64,000 nt of DNA from Deltaproteobacteria bacterium HGW-Deltaproteobacteria-14 (GTDB lineage: Bacteria > Myxococcota_A > UBA9042 > PHBI01), in assembly GCA_002841945.1 (NCBI GenBank), contig PHBI01000001.1, forward strand, positions 62,001 to 126,000, read 5' to 3'. Positions 36,262-43,973 of the stretch are shown one piece after another (position 1 is the stretch's first letter; every line of letters starts with the position of its first letter). The notes below the pieces were generated by a model. The model did not search any database. It was not told where the DNA came from and saw nothing but the letters and a program-made list of their open reading frames with translations. Made by a program: the position numbers and the translations under genes.

Positions 36262-36672
36262 TCAGCCCGCTGCGGCGACCTCCATCTGCACCGCCCACAC
36301 CAGGAGCTCGCGCTGGGAGGGGCGCGACGCGTAGTAGGCGTCGATGGCGTCGCGGTCCGCCGCGGTCAGCTCGACGTAGTCGGCGGCGAAGAACTCGTCG
36401 TCGACCCCGATGACCGCGACGAGCGGGCGGATGGTCACGCCGTTCGGCAGGGGGATCTCCATACGGAGCGTCGTCCCCGGGGACAGCTCGACCGCGAGCG
36501 CCTCGGCGGGGGTCTCGACGAAGACGCCATTGAGACCGACCCGGATCTTGTCGCCGTGGATCGGTCGGTAGAGCACCACGCTCCCATGCTCGCCCATGGA
36601 ACAGGTCATCTCGACCCCGCTGTTGTTGGGAACGCTCTCATCCTTGGCGCATCTCTCGGTGACTTCAAGCAT
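36262..36672 (-). CDS. PilZ-like domain protein, 136 aa
   Basis: The stretch KIRVGLNGVFVETPAEALAV, followed by GTTLRMEIPLPNGVTIRP and VAVIGVDDEFFAADYVELTAADRDAIDAYY, fits the short PilZ-like beta barrel found in many Myxococcota proteins (cyclic-di-GMP-binding family). The canonical RxxxR is not clear, so ligand binding is uncertain. It is convergent with the preceding gene, with only 4 bp between stops. Confidence 0.65.
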   Translation of the reverse strand: MLEVTERCAKDESVPNNSGVEMTCSMGEHGSVVLYRPIHGDKIRVGLNGVFVETPAEALAVELSPGTTLRMEIPLPNGVTIRPLVAVIGVDDEFFAADYVELTAADRDAIDAYYASRPSQRELLVWAVQMEVAAAG

Positions 36673-36818
36673 ACACCATCGACGCAGATCACGTGCTGCA
36701 CCTGCATTCGGAGTCGAAGCGCGCGTAACCCGACACCGGCATCCTTCACGCTGCGCTGCAAAATGCGCTAGGCTGCCGCCCGCGCGCGACCCGCCCGATC
36801 GCGCCGAGGAGATGGTCC
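36673..36818. promoter_or_regulatory. Divergent intergenic region
   Basis: 146 bp between the PilZ-like and PHP lipoprotein genes, A+T-richer than neighbours (CACCATCGACGCAGATCACG). It holds CTGCGCTGCAAAATGCGC (36751-36768). No promoter can be called. Confidence 0.35.
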
Positions 36819-38405
36819 ATGCATGTTCGGCTCGCCTTGATCCTTTCCCTCGTCTCGCCGCTGGCCGCCTGCGGCGACAGCGACGGGACGGCCGCCGCGG
36901 ACACGGCGCTCGCCGACACGAGCGGCGCCACGCAGGACACGCTGGCGGCCGACACCACGCCGCCGCCGTGGACGCCGCAGACCCTGGTCGAGCGCGGCTA
37001 CGTCGAGGTGCGCACCATCATCCACCTCCACAGCGCGTTCAGTCACGACGCCTGCGACGACCACGGCCTCGACGAGAACGGGACGCCGGACTGGACCTGT
37101 ATCCGCCGCATGAAGGCCGCGCTCTGCAAGGAGCAGATCGGCGTCGCCTTCATGACCGACCACCCGAACTACATGGACGAGCAGCCGTTCGAGGCCCTGC
37201 TCTACCCGGAGCTCGACAAGGGCGACGAGCTCCTCGAGAGCGACGGCGTCGCGTGGGGCGTGCGCTACCCGTGCCCGGACGGGCAGGGTGGCCCAGACGG
37301 CACCGTGGTGCTGGTGCCGGGCTTCGAGGGGACCCACACGATGCCCATCGGCCTGCGTCAGCACCTCGCCGACATGAGCCACTACGGGGTGTCGTTGGTG
37401 GACGGGACGGCGGACGACGCCGTCGACGCGATGACGGCGGACGTGCGGGCGGCGGGCGGCATGGTCACCATCGCCCACAGCGAGCAGGACGAGCTCCCGT
37501 TCAGCATGATCGCCGAGCACGACATCCCGTTGATGGAGCTCTACAACTTCCACGCGAACTTCAACACGGTGCTCGGCGACAACCTCGCGTCGGCCATCTT
37601 CGCGCTCGAGCTCTTCCTCGGGACGAGCGACAAGCCGCGGGCCGACCTGACGGCGCTGGTCATGCTCGACACCTACCCGACCAAGGCGCTCGACAAGTGG
37701 CGCACGGTCTCGGCGATCCGCCCCATCACGGCCTTCGCCGGCAGCGACGTGCACGAGAACGTCATCGTCCCGGCGATCTGCGCCGGCTCGAGCGCCTGCG
37801 ACGACATCGCCATCGAGCACCCCAACCTCGTGAACCTGCTCAAGAACGGGGGCAACATCATCCTGGCCGACCAGGAGCGCATCGACGCCTACGAGCGCAT
37901 CTTCCGCTGGGTCCAGAACCGCGTCATGGTCGGCCCGGGCGAGGCGCTGCCGGCGGGGGCCGAGGTGGCGCTCGAGGCCGGGCGCAACGTTGTGGTCTTC
38001 GAGGTCCTGGGCGACGCGGTGGGGGCGTCGATCCTCGCCATCACGGGGACCGAGGCGGCGCCCGAGTACCACGACATGGGCAGCACCGTGCACGTCGCCG
38101 ACGGGGCCACGCTGTGGGCCCGCAGCCCCGACGTCCCGGTCCCGGGCAACAACGCCTACTGGAGCGATGGCAGCAGCGCGGCGATGACCGCGACCCTCTA
38201 TCGGACGGACGGCGACGGCATCACCGCGGTACACAGCTGGACCGAGCCCGGCACCTGGGTGTCGCTGCCCCTCGACGCGCCCGGGGCCTACCAGATGGAG
38301 GTGACCCTCGTGCCGCGCCACCTCCTCGACGAACTCGGCGCCGCGACGGACCTCGCCACCAAGTCCTTCCGCTGGGTCGAGACCAACGCCGTCCGCGTCG
38401 AGTAG
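36819..38405 (+). CDS. PHP-domain lipoprotein, 528 aa
   Basis: Lipoprotein signal LSLVSPLAACGDSDG, then an Asp/Thr-rich linker (GTAAADTALADTSGATQDT). The PHP-like metal motifs follow: IIHLHSAFSHDACDDH, FMTDHPNYMDE, IAHSEQDE and FAGSDVHENV. The PHP family includes phosphoesterases, but lipoprotein versions are extracytoplasmic and their substrates are unknown. The region after about residue 340 is a beta-rich domain. Confidence 0.85.
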   Translation: MHVRLALILSLVSPLAACGDSDGTAAADTALADTSGATQDTLAADTTPPPWTPQTLVERGYVEVRTIIHLHSAFSHDACDDHGLDENGTPDWTCIRRMKAALCKEQIGVAFMTDHPNYMDEQPFEALLYPELDKGDELLESDGVAWGVRYPCPDGQGGPDGTVVLVPGFEGTHTMPIGLRQHLADMSHYGVSLVDGTADDAVDAMTADVRAAGGMVTIAHSEQDELPFSMIAEHDIPLMELYNFHANFNTVLGDNLASAIFALELFLGTSDKPRADLTALVMLDTYPTKALDKWRTVSAIRPITAFAGSDVHENVIVPAICAGSSACDDIAIEHPNLVNLLKNGGNIILADQERIDAYERIFRWVQNRVMVGPGEALPAGAEVALEAGRNVVVFEVLGDAVGASILAITGTEAAPEYHDMGSTVHVADGATLWARSPDVPVPGNNAYWSDGSSAAMTATLYRTDGDGITAVHSWTEPGTWVSLPLDAPGAYQMEVTLVPRHLLDELGAATDLATKSFRWVETNAVRVE

Positions 38406-38408
38406 CCG

Positions 38409-40760
38409 CTACAAATAGCCGTAGCGCCGGCGGAGCCACCACTCGAAGCCGAACAGGCCGGCGACGAGGAGCAGCACCCACCACGCGTTCCAGAGCTCCT
38501 TGTGCTGGCGGCTCTTCACGCGGATGACCTGCGGCTCCTTGAGCTGGAGCTGGGTCGGGTCGCCGTCGAAGCCGAACACCGCCCCCTGGGACGCCTGGGC
38601 GAGGTTGTCGAGCAGCCGCGCGTCGCCGACCACCCGGTCGTACTCGGGGTTCGAGTCGGTCCCGACGAAGAGATCCATCCCCTCGGCGGCCCGCCCGGTC
38701 ACGACCCGCGACGACGCGTCGACCTCGTAGATCCCCGCGCGATCGACCGGGACGTCGAGGCGCAGCTCGCCGGCGGCGTCGGTCTTGGCGTCCGGCACCC
38801 GCAGGATCTCCTCGCCCTCGCCGCGCCCGTCCCCGGGCCCGCGGCGACGGACCACGACGCCGACCTCCTGGTTGGCGGCTGGGCGGTAGTCCGCGCGGAA
38901 CACCGTGATGAGGGCCTGCGCCGGCTGACCGACGGGCACCGACTCCTTGAGCACCTTGACCTTCACGAGGTCGAGCTCCGGGTCCTTGATGAGCCAGCGG
39001 ATCGCGTTCCACCAGAAGGACTCGTAGTTCTGCGGGTCCTTGCCGGCGCCGCCCGCCTTGAACGCCCAGTGCCAGGTGCTGTCGGTGGTGACGACCATCG
39101 AGCGCCCCTCGCCCACCTCGCGCACCGAGACGACCGGCTGCGGGTCCCCGTCGGCGGTCTTGAGCCGCGGGTGCTCGAGCAGCGTCACCGCGTCCTGGCG
39201 CGCCCGGGTCACCAGGTTCTGCCCCTCGAGGGGCGTGATGTCGTTCCAGATGGCCTTGTTCGTCGCCGGCTCGAGCGCCAGCCGGGTGATGGGGTGGAAG
39301 CGTCCGCTCTCGGTCAGGACGGGCGTGAACGGCTGGGTGTCGAGGGTGTCCTCGGCCGCCCCGAAGGACGGCGGGATCTCGACCGGCAGCACGTCGGTGA
39401 TGGGCGTGCCGTAGTAGCCGCCGGCGCTCAACGACAGCGGCCCACCGACCATCGCGAAGGCGCCGCCGTCCTTCACGAACTGGGCGATGAACGGCAGGTA
39501 CTGGCGCGTCTGGAACGGGCCGTAGTTGAAGTTCTGGAAGATGAGCAGATCGAACCCGCCCAGCTCCTCGGCGAAGAGCTCCTGCGCCGGGAACGGGATG
39601 AGCGAGGTGTCCCGCGTCGACAGCGGTCGCAGGTTGAAGCGGTTGACGAGGATGAAGAAGCTGACCAGGTCGACGTTGGGGTTCTCTTTGAGGAGGTTGC
39701 GCAGGTAGCGCTCGTCCCAGCTCGGCTGCCCGACGATCTGCACGACCCGGATCTTGTCGCGCACGATGTTGATGATGACCTGCTTGAGGTTGTTCTTGGC
39801 GTAGATCTCGTCGGGCTGCCGCTCGGCCTCGACGCCGAAGACGTGCTTGCCGAGCTTCTTCGGCACGAAGTCGAAGTGGACCTTGTAGTCGCGCTCGAGC
39901 GGGCTCACGACGACGTCCTGGGTCGCGACGAGCTGGCCGTTCTCGGTCAGGTGCACCGGGATGGTCCCCGAGGCGTAGCCGTGTACCTCGATGGTCGCGT
40001 CCAAGGAGGTGGCGTTCAGCAGGAACGCGAAGTTGTTGTAGGCGACGTGGGCGACGCTGATGTCCTTGACGCTGTCGTCGCCCGCGGTGGTGAAGCTGTA
40101 GATGGGCGCGTCGAGGTCGCGCAGCACCGCCTGGGTGTCGAGGCCGAGGGTCGCGCGGCGGCCGGCGCCCGAGGTGTCGATGCCGTCGGTGAGCAGCACG
40201 ACGCCGCCGATGTCCTGGTTGCGGAAGCGGTCGCGCAGCTCGCCGAGGGTGTCGACGATGCGGGTCTCGGTGGCCTCGGCCTTGACCGCCTCGCGGACGG
40301 CGTCGGGATCCTTGGCGAGGTCGGGCAGGTCGGCGAGGTGGTCGCCGAAGCGGTAGAACGCGAGGTCGTGCCCGTCGCGCAGGCCGTCGAGCCACGGCGC
40401 CATACGCTCGAGCAGCTTGCGCTCGAGCTCGAGGCGGGTCGTCGGGCCGTGGGGCAGCCCCATGCTCTCGGAGCTGTCGGCGAGGACGACCACGGTGTTC
40501 TTGTGGACGGCGACGCGCTCCTCGAGGAAGGCCGGCTGGTAGAAGATGAGGATGAGCGTCAGAACCAGCGCCGCTCGCAGCGCGATCATCCCGAGGCGCC
40601 GCCGCACGGGCAGCAGGCGGCGGTGGTTCCACACCGTCAGCCCGAGGACGAGCGCGCCGAGGGCCCACACGGCGACGTCGAGCCACAGCTCACCGCCGCC
40701 GAGGAAGGTCAGCGTGCGCTCGGTGGTGGGCTCGAGGGCGGCGAGCAGTGGGAGGGTCAT
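38409..40760 (-). CDS. Membrane protein with VWA-like and glutamine-amidotransferase-like domains, 783 aa
   Basis: An N-terminal membrane part (ALGALVLGLTVWNHRRL, ALRAALVLTLILIFYQPAF) precedes a von Willebrand A-like segment (VVVLADSSESMG with the MIDAS D-S-S-E-S; LLTDGIDTSG). The later region (PFPAQELFAEELGGFDLLIF, FVKDGGAFAMVGGPLSLSAG) is of the amidotransferase-like fold that follows VWA in these proteins, and a last TM helix lies before the RRRYGYL end. Such proteins usually belong to MoxR/VWA clusters; here only the DUF4159 gene is adjacent. Function unknown. Confidence 0.82.
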   Translation of the reverse strand: MTLPLLAALEPTTERTLTFLGGGELWLDVAVWALGALVLGLTVWNHRRLLPVRRRLGMIALRAALVLTLILIFYQPAFLEERVAVHKNTVVVLADSSESMGLPHGPTTRLELERKLLERMAPWLDGLRDGHDLAFYRFGDHLADLPDLAKDPDAVREAVKAEATETRIVDTLGELRDRFRNQDIGGVVLLTDGIDTSGAGRRATLGLDTQAVLRDLDAPIYSFTTAGDDSVKDISVAHVAYNNFAFLLNATSLDATIEVHGYASGTIPVHLTENGQLVATQDVVVSPLERDYKVHFDFVPKKLGKHVFGVEAERQPDEIYAKNNLKQVIINIVRDKIRVVQIVGQPSWDERYLRNLLKENPNVDLVSFFILVNRFNLRPLSTRDTSLIPFPAQELFAEELGGFDLLIFQNFNYGPFQTRQYLPFIAQFVKDGGAFAMVGGPLSLSAGGYYGTPITDVLPVEIPPSFGAAEDTLDTQPFTPVLTESGRFHPITRLALEPATNKAIWNDITPLEGQNLVTRARQDAVTLLEHPRLKTADGDPQPVVSVREVGEGRSMVVTTDSTWHWAFKAGGAGKDPQNYESFWWNAIRWLIKDPELDLVKVKVLKESVPVGQPAQALITVFRADYRPAANQEVGVVVRRRGPGDGRGEGEEILRVPDAKTDAAGELRLDVPVDRAGIYEVDASSRVVTGRAAEGMDLFVGTDSNPEYDRVVGDARLLDNLAQASQGAVFGFDGDPTQLQLKEPQVIRVKSRQHKELWNAWWVLLLVAGLFGFEWWLRRRYGYL

Positions 40761-40770
40761 GGGTGGGTGC

Positions 40771-41544
40771 TCACTGCGGCGGCCGGATCTTCCACTTGCG
40801 GCTGTGGAGCAGGTAGTCGAGGTGCACCTGGTCGTCCTTGTAGTGCAGGCACGACGCGTACAGCATCAGGTTCACGCCGAAGCGGATGGCCATCTCACGC
40901 TGGTTCTCGCCGCCTGGCGTCGGGACGTTGGTGAAGCGGCCGACCTCGTCGCGCGCCAGCGCTCCGGTGAGGTCGTTGCCGTCGAGGATGGCCGCGAAGC
41001 GCTTGCCGATGCTGAGCCCCTCGACGTAGGGCTTGTGGATGGCGCGGCCGGCGGGATAGTCGAGGCGGTAGAAGGTCCGGTAGAGGACGTGGTCGGGCGA
41101 GACGCGGCCGAGGGTCTCCTGCGGGAACATCTTCTGGAGCTCGCGCCGCGCGCTCTTGTCGAAGCCGTCCGAGGGCGCCGTCCGGCCGGCGTTGTCGAAG
41201 AGCAACACGCCGCCGAGGCCGAGCCAGCGCGCCAGGGCGCCGCGCTCGTCGTCGTTGAGGGTGAACGCCTCGTCGCCGGCGAGGATGGCGAAGAGGGAGT
41301 CGTACATGCGCGGGCTGGTCAGGTCGACAGTCAGCGGCGCGTCGGCCATCGCGACCGAGGTCCGCAGGCGCAGCTCCTCGTGGAGGGCCTCGGCGGCGCC
41401 GCGGTTCACCGACCAGTTCCCTTTGTAGCGGATGCGCAGGACGGTCGTCGCCTGCAGGGGCCCAATGGCGCGCGCGGCGGGTCCGCCGAGGGCGACGAGG
41501 GCGCCAGTGGCGGCGGCGCGTGCGAGGAACTGGCGGCGGTTCAC
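40771..41544 (-). CDS. DUF4159 protein with Tat signal, 257 aa
   Basis: The N-terminus RRQFLARAAATGALVALGG is a twin-arginine signal followed by DUF4159-like sequence (LRIRYKGNWSVNRGAAEAL, LVLFDNAGRTAP-like strand, FYRLDYPAGRAIHK). I chose GTG 41544, which puts the Tat motif right at the start; ATG 41619 would give a 25-residue longer N-terminus. It is transcribed 10 bp upstream of the VWA/amidotransferase-like gene, so they form one operon. Confidence 0.78.
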   Translation of the reverse strand: MNRRQFLARAAATGALVALGGPAARAIGPLQATTVLRIRYKGNWSVNRGAAEALHEELRLRTSVAMADAPLTVDLTSPRMYDSLFAILAGDEAFTLNDDERGALARWLGLGGVLLFDNAGRTAPSDGFDKSARRELQKMFPQETLGRVSPDHVLYRTFYRLDYPAGRAIHKPYVEGLSIGKRFAAILDGNDLTGALARDEVGRFTNVPTPGGENQREMAIRFGVNLMLYASCLHYKDDQVHLDYLLHSRKWKIRPPQ

Positions 41545-41990
41545 CCGCAGTGAACTAGCATCGTCGGGGCGTCGATACAACGCCTTCCGGCCGCGGGAGC
41601 TGGTGGGACCGTCTGCCATCGGGCCTGGAACCGTGCACCGCACCCAGGCATTCCGAGCGGTCAGGGACCGCGACGAAGCTCGATCTCCCATTTAGGGGTC
41701 AGGCACCCTCACTTTTCACTTTATGGCCTGGGGGCGGTTGTCCTGCGTAGGAAAGTAAAAAGTGAGGGTGCCTGACCCCTCGAACTCCCTCGAACTCTCA
41801 TTTAGGGGTCAGGCACCCTCACTTTTCACTTTATGGCCTGGGGGCTTTGTTCTGCGTGGGAAAGTAAAAAGTGAGGGTGCCTGACCCCTGTCACTGGGGG
41901 CTTTGTTCTGCGTGGGAAAGTAAAAAGTGAGGGTGCCTGACCCCTGTCAGTGTTCGTGGGAAAGTAAAAAGTGAGGGTGCCTGACCCCTG
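41545..41990. other. 446-bp intergenic region dominated by a repeat cluster
   Basis: Upstream of the DUF4159 gene (its promoter should be in 41545-41690) and immediately downstream of the STAS gene stop. From 41694 on it is almost wholly the repeats described separately. Confidence 0.7.
41694..41989. repeat. Cluster of GGGGTCAGGCACC palindromic repeats (two forward, four reverse copies)
   Basis: Forward copies (AGGGGTCAGGCACCCTCACT...) begin at 41694 and 41804; reverse copies (...AGTGAGGGTGCCTGACCCCT) end at 41780, 41889, 41945 and 41989. The pairs 41694-41780 and 41804-41889 form large inverted repeats with about 30-bp arms; the last two are direct duplicates of the reverse arm with a shared TGTCA tail. 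The cluster abuts the STAS gene stop. Similar sequences are associated with REP-type transposases in other bacteria (from memory); none is in the window. Confidence 0.9.
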
Positions 41991-42500
41991 TCAGTCGTCG
42001 GCGAGCTCGCGCTCCATCATCTCGACCACGTCGTGGAACGCCGCCTCGTTCTCGGGGTTCATCTCCGCCAGGGAGCGGTGCGCGTCGAGCACCGTGCGGG
42101 CGAGCTCCCGGGCCTCCGGCGACGCCCCGTCCGCCGCGGCGACCACCGGGAGCGCCCCACGGGCGCTGTCAGGCGCCGCGCTGACCACGTCGAAGACCTG
42201 ATCGAAGCCCATGCTGCGGAGCAGCGTGAGAATGTCTCCAGGCCTGCAAACAATGGTGGGTTTTGCGTTGTGCAGTGCACGCATGCGGCCGGCGATGCGG
42301 GCGACCACCCCCAACATCGTGCTGTCGAGGAAGGTCGCGTCGGTGAGGTCGATCAACACCCCGCCCACCGCGGCGCGGGCGAAGAGGCGGTCGAGGAAGC
42401 GCTCGACGATCGGGGCGATGGTGTAGCGCACCTCGCCCTCGATGCGCAGCACGTGGACACCGTCCACGCGCGCCTGACGCACGCAGCCGGCGTTGTTCAC
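41991..42500 (-). CDS. STAS-domain anti-sigma-factor antagonist, 169 aa
   Basis: STAS features: VHVLRIEGEVRYTIAPIVER and VLIDLTDATFLDSTMLGVVARI, where the Ser in D-S-T is the usual phosphorylation site. A C-terminal acidic extension follows (EARELARTVLDAHRSLAE). It should be the phosphorylated partner released by the adjacent RsbU-like phosphatase, or a scaffold. No anti-sigma kinase gene is beside it. GTG start at 42500 overlaps the upstream gene by 4 bp. Confidence 0.87.
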   Translation of the reverse strand: MNNAGCVRQARVDGVHVLRIEGEVRYTIAPIVERFLDRLFARAAVGGVLIDLTDATFLDSTMLGVVARIAGRMRALHNAKPTIVCRPGDILTLLRSMGFDQVFDVVSAAPDSARGALPVVAAADGASPEARELARTVLDAHRSLAEMNPENEAAFHDVVEMMERELADD

Positions 42501-43684
42501 GCGACCCCCTCGGCGAGCAGCAGGAGCGCCGCGTCGTCCGGCAGCACGGCGGCGCCGTCCGGCCCGAGCCCGAGCGCCTCCGCCAAGGCGCCGAGGTCGG
42601 CGCCGGCCGCCGCGAAGGTGCGGCCGAGCACGTCGACCTTGGCGTCGAGGGAGTCGCCGTCGATGACCTCCAGGACGCCGTCCGAGGCCAGCAGCACCGC
42701 GTCCCCGGGGTTTAGCGTGAGCGTCTGCGTGTAGTACCGCGAGTCGTCGAACAGGGCGAGCGGGCGCCCGGGGCACGGCTCGGACCGCCACTTTCCGCCG
42801 CTGCAGACGATGGGGTAGGGGTAGTGGCCTCCCCCCGCGAGCGCGAGCTGGCGCGTCTTCAGGTCGAGCACACCGAAGATCGTCGCCACGTGGCTCTGGA
42901 GGTCGAGCTGGCGCAGGTCGGAGTCGAGCCGGGCCAGCGTCCGGTGTGGCAGCAGGATCGTCTCGTCCCCCTCGCGATCGTGGGCGTCTTGGTACTGCCT
43001 GACCAGGATCTTGAGCATCACCGTCAGGATCGCCGAGGCGGCCCCGTGCCCGGCCACGTCCGCGATGTAGAGGCCGACGTGCCGCTCGTCGATGGTGAAG
43101 TAGTCGACGAAGTCCCCGCTGAGATAGGTCGACGGCCACAGTCGCCGGGACAGCGTCCACTCTCCGACCCGTAGGCCGTCGTCCGGCAGGAGCTTCTGTT
43201 GCAGCCTGCGACCCGCCTCAGCGTCCGCTCGAAGCTGATTGAGCGCCCTCTCGAGCTCGCGGTTGAGGGTCTCGAGGCGCTCCCGGTACTCGCGGTTCTG
43301 GCGCAGCAGCTCGGCCCGCTCGAGCACGGTCTGCACGGCGCGGTCGAGCAGCGACAGGCTCTCCATCGGCTTGGTGACGAAGTCCCACGCTCCGCGCTTG
43401 AGCGCCTGGATCGCGTCGTCGAGCGCGCTCGCGCCCGACACGACGATCACCGGCGTCTCCGGGGCGCTCTCCGCGACCGCCGCCAACACGTCGAGCCCGT
43501 CCATCCCGGGCAGGCGCAGGTCGCACAGGATCACGTCGATGGGCTCCGCGCGGAACAGCGCCAGCCCGGCCTCGCCCGTCGCTGCCCCGAGCAGCTCGTA
43601 CCCGCGCCGCTCGAGATAGCGGATCTCGAGCTCCCGGAAGACGTCGTCGTCTTCGATCACGAGAACTCGTGGGCGCCGTTCCAT
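42497..43684 (-). CDS. Response regulator with SpoIIE/PP2C phosphatase domain (RsbU-like), 395 aa
   Basis: A receiver domain (RPRVLVIEDDDVFREL, DLRLPGMDG with acceptor Asp at about residue 55, FVTKPMESL) is joined by a coiled linker (RLETLNRELERALNQLRADA) to a SpoIIE-type phosphatase with Mn-binding Asp motifs (TYLSGDFVDYFTIDE, LYIADVAGHGAASA) and a later LLASDGVLE. It probably dephosphorylates the STAS protein encoded just downstream, so the two form a partner-switching module. Start ATG 43684; an ATG at 43735 is also in frame. Confidence 0.9.
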   Translation of the reverse strand: MERRPRVLVIEDDDVFRELEIRYLERRGYELLGAATGEAGLALFRAEPIDVILCDLRLPGMDGLDVLAAVAESAPETPVIVVSGASALDDAIQALKRGAWDFVTKPMESLSLLDRAVQTVLERAELLRQNREYRERLETLNRELERALNQLRADAEAGRRLQQKLLPDDGLRVGEWTLSRRLWPSTYLSGDFVDYFTIDERHVGLYIADVAGHGAASAILTVMLKILVRQYQDAHDREGDETILLPHRTLARLDSDLRQLDLQSHVATIFGVLDLKTRQLALAGGGHYPYPIVCSGGKWRSEPCPGRPLALFDDSRYYTQTLTLNPGDAVLLASDGVLEVIDGDSLDAKVDVLGRTFAAAGADLGALAEALGLGPDGAAVLPDDAALLLLAEGVA

Positions 43685-43973
43685 ACGTGGACCCTCTGCC
43701 GTTCGCCTTCCGCCGTCGACGAGCGGATCGGCCACCCGCGCCGACGTTCACCTCGTGAGTCTGTTCCCGCCCACCGCTCAGCGCAAGCCGCACCTGTCCC
43801 ACCGCGAAACCGCCCCCACCAGGGCGAGGGTCGCACACTGGGCTGGGGTCCCGTGCGCCGCGGCCGCGACCCCGGTTACACGGCTTGGGTCTCGCGACCG
43901 CGTAGGAATTGCGCTACCATCTGTTGCGCAGCAACAAAGAGATCGCTCGCTTTCCGCTGCACCCCCTAGACCC
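43685..43973. promoter_or_regulatory. Divergent intergenic region
   Basis: 289 bp between the RsbU-like gene and the fibrinogen-like gene. It carries a TGTTGC-GCA-GCAACA palindrome (43921-43935) about 50 bp before the rightward start and an A+T-richer run (GAATTGCGCTACCAT). Promoters for both genes are expected here. Confidence 0.4.
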
